A DNA stretch of 64,000 nucleotides from G025836975 sp048751585 (GTDB lineage: Bacteria; Pseudomonadota; Gammaproteobacteria; Burkholderiales; Burkholderiaceae_B): contig NZ_JAZHOB010000009.1 of NCBI RefSeq assembly GCF_048751585.1, forward strand, positions 186,001-250,000, in the 5' to 3' direction. Under the pieces are notes generated by a model. That model was not told the origin of the DNA and did not search any database. It saw only the letters and a program-made list of their open reading frames with translations. A program made the translations under genes and the position numbers. Shown here in pieces: positions 43,366 to 52,109 of this stretch; the stretch's first letter is position 1, and every line of letters begins with the position of its first letter.

Positions 43366-44492
43366 CTTTTTTATTGATCGCCGGTTTTCCCGATTCCATT
43401 CTTCATTTCAGAGGCGCCTTGCTGGACGCCTTGCAAGCCCAAGGCCTGGATGTGCATGTGGCCGCTCCCGGCCTTGGAGCCGGGTCGCCCATGCACCGGG
43501 CACTACAGGCACGCGGCCTGACCGTCCATGATATTCCGCTGCAGCGCACCGGCATGAACCCCGCCAAGGACCTGCGCAGCCTGATCAGCCTGTGGCGCCT
43601 GATGCGCCGCCTGCGCCCCCGCTACACCCTGGCCTACACCATCAAGCCCGTCATCTACGGCACACTGGCGGGATGGCTGGCGGGCGTACCGCAACGCTAC
43701 GCGCTGATCACCGGCCTGGGCTACGCCTTTCAGGGTAATGATCAAACGAAAGACCGGCGCGGCAGGTTGCGCACCATTGTGCAGGCGCTGTATCGGCAAG
43801 GACTGAACAAAGCCCATAAGACCTTTTTTCAGAACCCGGACGACGAAGCCTTGTTCCGTGCCTTGAAAATTCTGTCCGCCCGTCAGGACACCTGCATAGT
43901 GAACGGCTCCGGCGTCGACCTGGACCGCTACCAGGTCGCACCGCTGCCTCCCGCCCCGCACTTCCTGCTGATCGCCAGGCTGCTGGGCGACAAGGGCGTG
44001 CGCGAATACGCCGCGGCGGCGGCGCGCATGCGGGCCGCGCATCCTGAATGCACCTTCAGCCTGGCCGGCTGGATAGACGACAACCCCGATGCCATTTCCC
44101 ACAGTGAGCTACATGACTGGATCGCAGCGGGCGACATCGACTACCTGGGCCGCCTTGACGATGTGCGCCCCGCCATCGCCGCATGCAGCGTATATGTGCT
44201 GCCGTCTTATCGGGAGGGCACGCCCCGCACCGTCCTGGAAGCCATGGCCATGGGCCGCGCCATCATCACCACCGACGCCCCGGGCTGCCGGCAAACGGTG
44301 GAGGAAGGCCGCAACGGCTACCTGGTGCCGCCCCGGTCCGTGGATGAACTGGTTCAGGCCATGGAAAGCCTGTACGCCGCCCCCGAGCTGATCGCTTCCA
44401 TGGGCGCCCAGTCGCGCGCCATGGCGGAGGACCGTTACAACGTCCACAAGATCAACGCCACCATGCTGCGGGAAATAGGCATTGCATCATGA
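43362..44492 (+). CDS. GT4 glycosyltransferase, PglA-like
   Basis: A 376-residue GT-B glycosyltransferase close in pattern to PglA, which adds the second sugar to lipid-linked diacetylbacillosamine: YTIKPVIYGTLAGWLAGVPQ and ITGLGYAFQG are shared marks, with LPSYREGTPRTVLEAMAMGRAIITTDAPG as donor-binding block. It overlaps the Wzy-like gene before it and the pglC gene after it by 4 bp each (ATGA). Placement just before pglC supports a role in the second step of repeat-unit assembly. Confidence 0.85.
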   Translation: MTFLLIAGFPDSILHFRGALLDALQAQGLDVHVAAPGLGAGSPMHRALQARGLTVHDIPLQRTGMNPAKDLRSLISLWRLMRRLRPRYTLAYTIKPVIYGTLAGWLAGVPQRYALITGLGYAFQGNDQTKDRRGRLRTIVQALYRQGLNKAHKTFFQNPDDEALFRALKILSARQDTCIVNGSGVDLDRYQVAPLPPAPHFLLIARLLGDKGVREYAAAAARMRAAHPECTFSLAGWIDDNPDAISHSELHDWIAAGDIDYLGRLDDVRPAIAACSVYVLPSYREGTPRTVLEAMAMGRAIITTDAPGCRQTVEEGRNGYLVPPRSVDELVQAMESLYAAPELIASMGAQSRAMAEDRYNVHKINATMLREIGIAS

Positions 44493-45085
44493 TCAAAAGA
44501 CTGTTCGACATCGTCGCCGCCACCACCGCCCTGCTGCTGCTGTCGCCCGTGCTGGCATGCGTGGCCGTATTGGTTGCCCTGAAAATGGGCCGCCCCATCC
44601 TCTTTAAACAGCAGCGCCCCGGCTTGCATGAGAAGCCCTTCCTGATGCTGAAATTTCGCACCATGCGCCACGCCACCGATGCCCGAGGGCAAGAGCTGGA
44701 CGATGCGCAACGCCTGACCCCCTTTGGCCGCTGGCTGCGTTCGACCAGCCTGGACGAATTGCCTGAATTGTGGAACGTGCTGAAAGGCGAGCTGAGCCTG
44801 GTGGGGCCCCGCCCTCTGCTGATGGAGTATCTGCCCCGCTACGACAGCGTACAGCGCCGCCGGCACGAAGTGCGCCCCGGCCTGACAGGCTGGGCGCAAG
44901 TCAATGGACGCAACGCGGTGGACTGGGAGGAGCGCTTTCAACTGGACGTGTGGTATGTGGACCACCGCAGCTTCTGGCTGGACATGAAAATACTGGCCAT
45001 GACCGTGCAGCTGGTGCTGACCCGCAAAGGCGTCAATGCCCAGGGTGAAGCCACCATGCGCAAGTTCACCGGGAACGAACGATGA
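44489..45085 (+). CDS. pglC: PglC-like undecaprenyl-phosphate diacetylbacillosamine-1-phosphate transferase
   Basis: A 198-residue monotopic phosphoglycosyltransferase, the short form that matches PglC rather than the long WbaP/WcaJ forms. One re-entrant membrane helix (about residues 10-32), the KFRTM motif, the catalytic pair D89-E90 in SLDEL, VGPRPLLMEYLP and RPGLTGWAQVNGRN are seen and follow Campylobacter PglC closely. It starts the lipid-linked repeat unit on the cytoplasmic side of the inner membrane. ATGA overlaps join it to both neighbours. Confidence 0.92.
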   Translation: MIKRLFDIVAATTALLLLSPVLACVAVLVALKMGRPILFKQQRPGLHEKPFLMLKFRTMRHATDARGQELDDAQRLTPFGRWLRSTSLDELPELWNVLKGELSLVGPRPLLMEYLPRYDSVQRRRHEVRPGLTGWAQVNGRNAVDWEERFQLDVWYVDHRSFWLDMKILAMTVQLVLTRKGVNAQGEATMRKFTGNER

Positions 45086-45708
45086 AGCACCTGGCCATCA
45101 TGGGCGCGGGCGGCCACGGCCGCGTCATTGCCGATGCCGCGCAGAGCAGCGGCTGGCCCGTGATCGATTTCTATGACGACGCCTGGCCCAACATCGGCCG
45201 CGACACCGATCCCTGGCCCGTAGTCGGCGATGCCTCGCTGCTATTCGCCCAGCTACGGAACTATCAGGGCGTGATCGTCGGCATCGGCAACAACCGGGTC
45301 CGAGCCGACATGCAGCGACGCCTGTGCGACGCGGGCGCGTCCTTGGTGTCCGTGGTCCATCCCACCGCCGTCATCAGCCGCCATGCCGAATTGGGCGTGG
45401 GCTGCGCCGTGTTCGCTCGGGCCGTCGTGAACGTGGGGGCCCGGATAGGCGCGGGAGTCATCCTGAACACAGGCTGCACTGTCGAACATGACTGCCTGAT
45501 CGACGATTTTGTACACATCGGACCCAACGCGGGACTGGGCGGCGGCGTCCACATCGGCCAGCAAAGCTGGGTGGGCCTCGGCGCCAGCATCAATCATCTT
45601 ATTCATATTGGACGCAACAGCACCATAGGCAGCGGCACGACCGTGATCCGCGACGTGCCCGACGCGATGGTGGCTGTCGGGACGCCGGCGCGCGCCCGAC
45701 CCATCTGA
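45082..45708 (+). CDS. pglD: PglD-like UDP-4-amino-sugar N-acetyltransferase
   Basis: A 208-residue acetyltransferase of the NeuD/PglD family. The N-terminal Rossmann-like half starts with MGAGGHGRVIADAA; the C-terminal half is a left-handed beta-helix with hexapeptide repeats (GARIGAGVILNTGCTVEHDCLIDDFVHIG) and the catalytic His in EHDC. It should acetylate the amino group made by PglE to give UDP-diacetylbacillosamine, the substrate of the PglC gene just upstream. Confidence 0.92.
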   Translation: MKHLAIMGAGGHGRVIADAAQSSGWPVIDFYDDAWPNIGRDTDPWPVVGDASLLFAQLRNYQGVIVGIGNNRVRADMQRRLCDAGASLVSVVHPTAVISRHAELGVGCAVFARAVVNVGARIGAGVILNTGCTVEHDCLIDDFVHIGPNAGLGGGVHIGQQSWVGLGASINHLIHIGRNSTIGSGTTVIRDVPDAMVAVGTPARARPI

Positions 45709-45746
45709 GCAAGCCCCTTAACCCTTCCTGAGCAGAGCTGAACATT

Positions 45747-46943
45747 ATGTTGAATACCGCTTTCTCCTCTTGGCCCCATTACACCGACGAGGAAGTCCAG
45801 GCCGTCGGCAACGTCTTGCTATCCAACAAGGTCAATTATTGGACCGGTCAGGAATGCCGCCATTTCGAAAAGGAATTCGCCGCCTGGGCCGGCTGCGCCC
45901 ACGCCGTGGCGGTGGGCAACGGCACCCAGGCACTGGAGGCCGCCTTGATGGCTCTGGGAATTGGGCCGGGCGACGAAGTCATCGTCCCTCCCCGCACCTT
46001 CCTGGCCTCGGTGTCGTGTATTGTTCTGGCCGGCGCAACCCCTGTGTTTGCCGACGTCGACCGCGACTCGCAGAACATCACGGCCGACACCATTGCCGCC
46101 GTCATCACGCCCCGCACCCGCGCCATCATTTGCGTCCATCTGGCCGGATGGCCCTGCGACATGGACCCCATCATGGCATTGGCCGAGCTGCATGGCCTAT
46201 GGGTGGTCGAAGACTGCGCACAAGCACACGGCGCCCGCTACAAGGACCGTCCCGTGGGTTCCATTGGCGATATCGGCGCCTGGTCTTTCTGCCAGGACAA
46301 GATCATGACCACGGGCGGCGAAGGGGGCATGGTCACCACCAACACCAAGGCGCTGTGGCGCAAAATCTGGGCGCATAAGGACCATGGAAAAAGCTGGGAA
46401 GCCGTCTACGAACGCCAGCATCCTCCCGGCTTCCGATGGCTGCATGAAAGCTTCGGCACCAACTGGCGCATGCAGGAAACCCAGGCTGTCATCGGCCGCA
46501 TCCAGTTGCAGCGCATGCCGGACTGGCACACGATAAGGCAGGCCCACGCCCGCCGCATATGGAATGCGGCACGGCAACTGCCTGGACTGCGCGTACCGAC
46601 GCTGCCCAGCCACTGCCACCATGCCGCCTACAAATGCTATGTCTTTGTCGAGCCTGACAAGCTGGCAGAAGGTTGGGACCGCGACCGCATCGTCCAGGAA
46701 ATCACCGCGCGGGGCGTGCCATGCTACCAGGGTTCATGCTCGGAGGTGTATCTGGAAAAAGCCTTCGATGGAACAGGCTGGCGCCCCGCCCGACGTCTGC
46801 CGGTGGCACGCGAGCTGGGGGAAACATCCTTGATGTTCCTGGTCCATCCCACCCTGGAATATCACCACATCACCAGAACCTGCATAGCGCTTGCCGAAGT
46901 CATGCACGCAGCAAGCAAAGTCGCGCAAACCCATGGACACTGA
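45747..46943 (+). CDS. pglE: PglE-like UDP-4-keto-sugar aminotransferase
   Basis: A 398-residue PLP-dependent aminotransferase of the DegT/DnrJ/EryC1/StrS family. The cofactor lysine is K185 in CQDKIMTTGGEGG; GNGTQALEAALMALGIGPGDEVIVP and VEDCAQAHGA are further family blocks. Between pglD and pglF it should convert the 4-keto sugar made by PglF to the 4-amino sugar, using glutamate. The end overlaps pglF by 11 bp. Confidence 0.92.
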   Translation: MLNTAFSSWPHYTDEEVQAVGNVLLSNKVNYWTGQECRHFEKEFAAWAGCAHAVAVGNGTQALEAALMALGIGPGDEVIVPPRTFLASVSCIVLAGATPVFADVDRDSQNITADTIAAVITPRTRAIICVHLAGWPCDMDPIMALAELHGLWVVEDCAQAHGARYKDRPVGSIGDIGAWSFCQDKIMTTGGEGGMVTTNTKALWRKIWAHKDHGKSWEAVYERQHPPGFRWLHESFGTNWRMQETQAVIGRIQLQRMPDWHTIRQAHARRIWNAARQLPGLRVPTLPSHCHHAAYKCYVFVEPDKLAEGWDRDRIVQEITARGVPCYQGSCSEVYLEKAFDGTGWRPARRLPVARELGETSLMFLVHPTLEYHHITRTCIALAEVMHAASKVAQTHGH

Positions 46944-48996
46944 ACACATCCTGCAGGTTCGCAGCCACGCACTGCGGGAACGCCTGCTTGCGCTTTCCCC
47001 GCGCAACAAACGCGCACTGCAGGTTGCCGTGGACATCCTGCTTATATGGCTGGCCTTATGGCTGGCATTTTTTGTCCGCCTGGGCGACCCCTGGGTTGTC
47101 CAACCGCTGGGCGCCCATGCCTGGCTGTTTGCCGCCGCCCCATTGACCGCCATCCCGCTCTTCATCCGCTATGGCCTATACCGCGCGGTGATGCGCTATC
47201 TGGGGACGGAGGCCCTGACCACGATTGCCCGCGTCGTGACCGCCGCCGCCGCCCTGCTGACCGCCGCCGTATACCTGTACGGCGACGCACCAGCCGTTGT
47301 GCCGCGCTCGACCATCGTTATCTATTGGCTGCTTAGCCTTATGTTCATTGGCGGCCTGCGGATCCTGATGCGTCACTATTTCAACGATGTCCAATTCGGC
47401 GAACAAACCCTGCCGCTGATACCCAATGGCGGTAAACGCAAGGAAGAACGCCCGCGCGTGATCATCTACGGCGCGGGAGCCGCCGGCAATCAGCTATTGC
47501 AAGCCCTGCGCCTGGGCGGCGAATTGCTGCCGGTGGGCTTCATGGACGACAACAAGGACCTGGACGGTCGCGTCATGGCGGGCCTGCAAGTGTACTGTTC
47601 CGACCGGATCGACTACATGCTGCGCGATACCGACGCACAGGAAATATTGGTGGCGATTCCATCGGCATCACGCGCGCGCCGCTATCAGATCATGAGCAGG
47701 CTGGCTCCCTACGCCATACCGGTACGCACCCTGCCCGGACTGATGGACCTGGCCGCCGGCCGAGTCCAAGTCGAAGCCCTGCGCGAAGTGCGCATCGACG
47801 ACCTGCTCGGGCGCGATCCAGTCGCGCCGGACCCCACGCTGTTCGCACGCTGCATACACGACCAGGTGGTCATGGTGACCGGGGCGGGCGGGTCCATTGG
47901 TTCGGAGCTGTGCCGGCAGATTATGCGCAGCACACCGCGGATGCTTATATTGTTCGAGCATTCGGAATTTGCGCTATACGCCATACAACGCGAGCTTGAA
48001 GCGCATATTGGCAGCGCCGGGCTTTCGGTGCGGGTCATGCCCGTACTGGGTTCCGTGCGCAACCCCACCCGTCTGCTGGATGTCATGAGCGCCTGGAAAG
48101 TGAATACGGTATACCATGCAGCCGCCTACAAGCATGTGCCCTTGGTCGAACACAATATCGCCGAAGGCATCGTCAACAACACCTTCGGCACCCTATACGC
48201 CGCCCAAGCGGCCTTGCGCGCAGGCGTCAGCAACTTTGTACTGGTATCCACCGACAAAGCCGTGCGGCCCACCAATGTGATGGGCGGCACCAAGCGCATG
48301 GCCGAGCTGGTGTTGCAGGCGTTGGCCAAGGAGCCAAAGCCCATTCTATACGGCAGCCAGACCGATTCCGCGGCAAACCGAACGCGTTTCACCATGGTGC
48401 GTTTCGGCAATGTGCTGGGCTCGTCGGGCTCGGTCATTCCGCTGTTCAAGCAACAAATACGCCAGGGCGGGCCGGTTACCGTCACGCACCCCGAGATCAC
48501 GCGCTACTTCATGACCATCCCTGAAGCCGCCCAACTAGTGATACAGGCAGGGTCCATGGGCATGGGCGGCGACGTCTTCGTGCTGGACATGGGCGAACCC
48601 GTGAAGATTGCCGAGCTGGCTGAGAAAATGATCCAGCTGTCGGGCTTAAGTGTGCGCAATCCGGACAACGCCGACGGCGACATCGATATCCGCTACACCG
48701 GGCTGCGCCCCGGCGAGAAACTGTATGAAGAATTGTTGATCGGCGATAACGTATCGCCCACCGACCATCCCATGATCATGCGCGCGAATGAAAAGCACCT
48801 GTCCTGGAAGGCTCTGAAAGAAGCATTGACGGGGCTGGATGCCGCAATTCGCGCGGATGATTATCCGCGTTCGCGCGAGCTGTTCTATGAATTGGTGGAT
48901 GGCTACACGGCCAATAATGAGATTGTGGACTTGATTTACCAGGAGCGTGCAAGCGGCGCTATAGCGAGGGCTCCAGCCTTGTCCACCACCGGCTGA
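46933..48996 (+). CDS. pglF: PglF/WbpM-like UDP-GlcNAc 4,6-dehydratase
   Basis: A 687-residue membrane-anchored dehydratase. Four N-terminal hydrophobic segments are followed by a first Rossmann region (IIYGAGAAGNQLL) and a catalytic SDR domain with VTGAGGSIGSELCRQI (about residues 314-329) and TDKAVRPTNVMGGTKRMAE, where Met replaces the usual Tyr, as in WbpM and PglF. It makes UDP-4-keto-6-deoxy-GlcNAc, the first step to diacetylbacillosamine. It is the last gene of the operon and is followed by a strong hairpin. A second copy of the type is at 56651-58510. Confidence 0.93.
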   Translation: MDTEHILQVRSHALRERLLALSPRNKRALQVAVDILLIWLALWLAFFVRLGDPWVVQPLGAHAWLFAAAPLTAIPLFIRYGLYRAVMRYLGTEALTTIARVVTAAAALLTAAVYLYGDAPAVVPRSTIVIYWLLSLMFIGGLRILMRHYFNDVQFGEQTLPLIPNGGKRKEERPRVIIYGAGAAGNQLLQALRLGGELLPVGFMDDNKDLDGRVMAGLQVYCSDRIDYMLRDTDAQEILVAIPSASRARRYQIMSRLAPYAIPVRTLPGLMDLAAGRVQVEALREVRIDDLLGRDPVAPDPTLFARCIHDQVVMVTGAGGSIGSELCRQIMRSTPRMLILFEHSEFALYAIQRELEAHIGSAGLSVRVMPVLGSVRNPTRLLDVMSAWKVNTVYHAAAYKHVPLVEHNIAEGIVNNTFGTLYAAQAALRAGVSNFVLVSTDKAVRPTNVMGGTKRMAELVLQALAKEPKPILYGSQTDSAANRTRFTMVRFGNVLGSSGSVIPLFKQQIRQGGPVTVTHPEITRYFMTIPEAAQLVIQAGSMGMGGDVFVLDMGEPVKIAELAEKMIQLSGLSVRNPDNADGDIDIRYTGLRPGEKLYEELLIGDNVSPTDHPMIMRANEKHLSWKALKEALTGLDAAIRADDYPRSRELFYELVDGYTANNEIVDLIYQERASGAIARAPALSTTG

Positions 48997-49057
48997 TTCA
49001 TGCTGTGGACACGGTATTGTCAGCTCTTCAGACTTCAGGCCACATCCTGTCGCCACT

Positions 49058-49091
49058 AACGAATATGCCCGCTTTAGCGGGCATATTCGTT
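49058..49091. terminator. Bidirectional terminator between the capsule operon and the Bug gene
   Basis: A perfect 15-bp stem (49058-49072 with 49077-49091; core GAATATGCCCGC) with a TTTA loop, between the convergent pglF and Bug genes. The U-run is short. Confidence 0.8.
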
Positions 49092-49109
49092 TAACAAGGC
49101 TTTCGTTGC

Positions 49110-50102
49110 CTACTCCACTTTTATCCCCGCCTTCTTGATGACGTCGCCCCACACCTGGATCTCCGACACCACGAATTCACCGAACTGCTTGCTGCTGCCT
49201 TCGTAGGCATCCAGGCCGCGTTTCTGGAAGTCCTGCTGGACCTCTGCACTGGCGAAGACGCGCTGCATGGCGTCGCCCAGCTTCTTGGCGATTTCGCCGT
49301 CCACGCCCTTGGGCGCAAACAGGCCGAACCACAGCGTTGCGTCGAAGCCTTTGATGCCCTGCTCGTCGAAGGTCTTTACATCGGGCAGTACGGCCGAACG
49401 TTTCATGGTCGTAACGCCCAGCGCCTTGATCTTGCCTGACTGCACATAGGGCAGCGCGGTGGGAAGGGGTTCGAGCAGAAAGTCGATTTGCCCGCCCATC
49501 AGGTCGGTCATCGCCGGAGCGCCGCCTTTATAAGGTATGTGCATCCATTTTGCCCCGGTGCGCAGCTTCAGCATTTCGGTCTTGATGTGATGGCTGGTGC
49601 CCGCGCCCGCCGAACCGTAGTTGATGGTGCCGGGCTCCTTCTTGTCGACCTCGACCAACTGGCCCAGGCTGCTCCATTTGGAATTGGATGCCACCACGAG
49701 AAGGCTGGCCGCCGAACCGATGCCGCCCAAGGCGACAAAATCCTTGGTGGGCGAATAGCCCAGATTCTTGTACAGATTGGGCGCCACGGCGATCGTGCTG
49801 CTGGCGCCCAACAATACCGTGTAGCCGTCCGGCTCGCTGGTGGCCGCGGCCATGGTGCCTATGGTGCCGCCCGCACCGGCGCGATTCTCGACAACGATGC
49901 TGACGCCCAGTTCTTTGCCCAAATAGCTGGCCGTCAAGCGGGCCACGGTATCGTTGATGCCGCCCGCCGGAAACGGCACGATCATCCTTAAGGCCCGGTC
50001 GGGCCAGGCCTGGGCCGCGCCCGCGGCGCACAGCGCCAATGCAATCAGACTGCCTTTCAATAGCGCGCGCAAGCGCGTTCGAGAACGTGTAGTGTTGCTC
50101 AT
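49110..50102 (-). CDS. Bug/TctC-family substrate-binding protein
   Basis: A 330-residue periplasmic binding protein: long signal peptide (about residues 1-32, LLKGSLIALALCAAGAAQAW), PFPAGGINDTVARLTASYL as ligand loop and HIPYKGGAPAMTDLMGGQ. The ligand loop differs from the other six (AGGINDTVA instead of GGGTD-like), pointing to a different ligand. It follows the RraA-like gene by 88 bp on the same strand and probably shares its LysR-controlled promoter. Confidence 0.93.
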   Translation of the reverse strand: MSNTTRSRTRLRALLKGSLIALALCAAGAAQAWPDRALRMIVPFPAGGINDTVARLTASYLGKELGVSIVVENRAGAGGTIGTMAAATSEPDGYTVLLGASSTIAVAPNLYKNLGYSPTKDFVALGGIGSAASLLVVASNSKWSSLGQLVEVDKKEPGTINYGSAGAGTSHHIKTEMLKLRTGAKWMHIPYKGGAPAMTDLMGGQIDFLLEPLPTALPYVQSGKIKALGVTTMKRSAVLPDVKTFDEQGIKGFDATLWFGLFAPKGVDGEIAKKLGDAMQRVFASAEVQQDFQKRGLDAYEGSSKQFGEFVVSEIQVWGDVIKKAGIKVE

Positions 50103-50190
50103 AGTCTCCTCCGTTGTGGTTGAACCCGGCGCAGGCCCACAGGCATATGCTTGCCCTTGCGCGCCCCGCCCGGCCTTACTTCTTTATTGC

Positions 50191-50865
50191 TTAAACATGA
50201 CCATATTTCTGCAGCGCCTCGGCCAGCGACATACCCTTGCTCAAGCTGTCGCGGATATCGATCTCCTGCTGGGTCAGTACTTCGGACTTTTCCAGTACCT
50301 CTTGCACAATGGCTTGCGGGATGACCAGCGCGCCATCGTCGTCGCCCAGGATGAAATCGCCCGGCTCGACGGCCACGCGCCTGCCGGTGGCGCCTGTCAG
50401 GAAGACCGGCACGTTCCATGCATTGACCTTCCAGCGGCTGATGGACTGCACCGGCGTGCGGAAGCGCCCGAACACCGTGAAACCCAGAGCATTGATCCAG
50501 CTGGTATCGCGCAGCCCGCCATCGACCAGTGCGCCCACGCTGCCCTTCTCCTTCATGCCGATGGAAATGAGTTCGCCGAAATAGCAAATGCCATCGCCGT
50601 CGCCCGACCAGACCGATACGTCGCCTTCCGACAGACCCGCGCAGGCCTTCATTTTTTCGGCATCACCGCCAAAGCCGTAGGGCGTCATCTGCCCGCGAAT
50701 GGTGTAGGCCCAGCCCGCCAGACGCTCTGTGCCTGTCTGGCGCTGAAAACCCGATTGCAAGCCCTGATCGGGGTAGCCCATCTCGTCCAGCACATCGGCC
50801 ACATTGGACGTATCGATCTTGAGAAACCGCTCGCGGATCGACTTTTTTACTTCCTTGTCTAACAT
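50191..50865 (-). CDS. RraA-like/HMG aldolase-family protein
   Basis: A 224-residue protein of the RraA-like family, which includes class II 4-hydroxy-4-methyl-2-oxoglutarate/oxaloacetate aldolases. Metal- and substrate-binding marks are VDGGLRD with its Arg-Asp pair and GDDDGALVIP. The ATG at 50865 is chosen because AGGAG stands 7 bp before it; an open stretch upstream lacks these features. In a catabolic operon with a Bug, a lyase splitting a hydroxy-keto acid to pyruvate or oxaloacetate products is likelier than RNase E control. Confidence 0.85.
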   Translation of the reverse strand: MLDKEVKKSIRERFLKIDTSNVADVLDEMGYPDQGLQSGFQRQTGTERLAGWAYTIRGQMTPYGFGGDAEKMKACAGLSEGDVSVWSGDGDGICYFGELISIGMKEKGSVGALVDGGLRDTSWINALGFTVFGRFRTPVQSISRWKVNAWNVPVFLTGATGRRVAVEPGDFILGDDDGALVIPQAIVQEVLEKSEVLTQQEIDIRDSLSKGMSLAEALQKYGHV

Positions 50866-50929
50866 TACTGAACTCCTGTTTGCTTTCATGACGGCAACGC
50901 GCCCCATGGGGCATGACTTGCATGGTTTC

Positions 50930-50995
50930 ATCTTAGTGACGAGCATACGGCGGGACAAACGATTTAAAGTATGCGATGCTATTAGCTTGGCTAAT
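50930..50995 (-). promoter_or_regulatory. LysR-activated promoter of the rraA-Bug operon
   Basis: Dyad ATTAGC-TTG-GCTAAT (50981-50995, T-N11-A form); then on the - strand, after 15 bp, AAATCGTTTGTCCC (50952-50965) containing -35 TTGTCC, a 17-bp spacer, and -10 TAAGAT (50930-50935). The dyad centre is at about -65. The module is repeated in mirror orientation at 51992-52057. Confidence 0.65.
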
Positions 50996-51036
50996 GCCAT
51001 GAACGGACGCGGTCTTGAATCACCCCAGGCGAGCCT

Positions 51037-51996
51037 ATGAGCAGACGTCTTCCCCCACTACTTGCCACGCGGTACTTTGAAGCCGCCGCCCGGCACCTTT
51101 CGTTTACGCTGGCCGCCGAAGAGCTGTTCGTGACGCAGGGCGCAATCAGCCTGCAGATACGAAAGCTGGAAGAATTCCTGGGCACCCCGCTATTCATCAG
51201 GCATGCGCGCGGCATAGAGCTTACCGGCCCCGGCATGCAGTTCTACGAAGCCTGCCATGTGCTGCTGGACGGCCTGGAAAAAGCCATGCGCGACATGACC
51301 CGGCCAGACCACCAGCAAACGCTTACGGTCAGCACCATACCCACCATCGGCACCCTGTGGCTGATGCCCAGGCTTGCATCGTTCACCTCGCTGCATCCCG
51401 ACATCGAAGTGCGGGTAGTGTCCGATATCCGGCCCGCCGACATGCATTCCGACAACATTGACCTGGCTTTGCGCGCCGGCAAGCTGCCCGGCCAACGCTA
51501 TCCCGCCCATTTCCCTTCCGTTGACCTGGTCATGCTGGAAAAATGGACCGACATCGAAGCCGACCTGCTGTTCCACGACGTGATGGTCCCCGTGGCGTCC
51601 AAGAAGTGGTATGCCACCCAGCCGCCCATACGCCACGTGAACGACTTCAGCACAGCGGCGCTGGTGCACACGGCCAGCCGGCCCAAGGCCTGGCCCGAAT
51701 GGCTGAAGGCTTACGGAGTCGACTACACACCCACGGGACATGAGCCCGAATACGGCCACTTCTATATTTCCCTGCGCGCCGCGCAGGACCATAAAGGCAT
51801 CGCGCTTATTCCCGGTGTCCTGCTGCACGGCTATCCGGGACGCAACGAACTTGAGATCCTGCTGCCCGGCATCGAACCGGTCAGAAGCGCCGGCGACTAC
51901 TACCTGCTGCAGCGCAGCTCGTCGCGCAAGCGCGCCGCCATGCAGAAGTTCAGGGACTGGGTCCTGGACGAAGCAAAGAAAACAGCCAGCCATTAG
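51037..51996 (+). CDS. LysR-family transcriptional regulator, GcvA-like
   Basis: A 319-residue LysR regulator of the GcvA-like branch: RYFEAAARHLSFTLAAEELFVTQGAISLQIRKLEEFLG at the start, LTVSTIPTIGTLWLMPRL opening the effector domain. It lies between two operons pointing away from it, rraA-Bug on the left and nadX-SDR on the right. Both have the same dyad and -35 region, so it very probably activates both; its own ATG is 41 bp after the left dyad, allowing autoregulation. Confidence 0.93.
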   Translation: MSRRLPPLLATRYFEAAARHLSFTLAAEELFVTQGAISLQIRKLEEFLGTPLFIRHARGIELTGPGMQFYEACHVLLDGLEKAMRDMTRPDHQQTLTVSTIPTIGTLWLMPRLASFTSLHPDIEVRVVSDIRPADMHSDNIDLALRAGKLPGQRYPAHFPSVDLVMLEKWTDIEADLLFHDVMVPVASKKWYATQPPIRHVNDFSTAALVHTASRPKAWPEWLKAYGVDYTPTGHEPEYGHFYISLRAAQDHKGIALIPGVLLHGYPGRNELEILLPGIEPVRSAGDYYLLQRSSSRKRAAMQKFRDWVLDEAKKTASH

Positions 51997-52057
51997 CCAG
52001 GCTAATCGGCGAAGCGATAACAAATCGTTTGTCCCCCGCCTATCGGTTTCCTAGAAT
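51992..52057 (+). promoter_or_regulatory. LysR-activated promoter of the nadX-SDR operon
   Basis: Dyad ATTAGC-CAG-GCTAAT (51992-52006), 15 bp, then AAATCGTTTGTCCC (52022-52035) with -35 TTGTCC (52029-52034), a 17-bp spacer and -10 TAGAAT (52052-52057). The dyad starts inside the end of the LysR gene. It is the mirror copy of the module at 50930-50995. Confidence 0.65.
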
Positions 52058-52109
52058 GGGATCCTCCGGTTGCCATGCCGGAAGAACTTCATGAAACAAG
52101 GAAACAGCA

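Noticed and set aside
50866..51000. Extension of the RraA-like protein upstream to 51000
   Set aside because: It would run through the -35/-10 and the LysR dyad; the ATG at 50865 has its own AGGAG.
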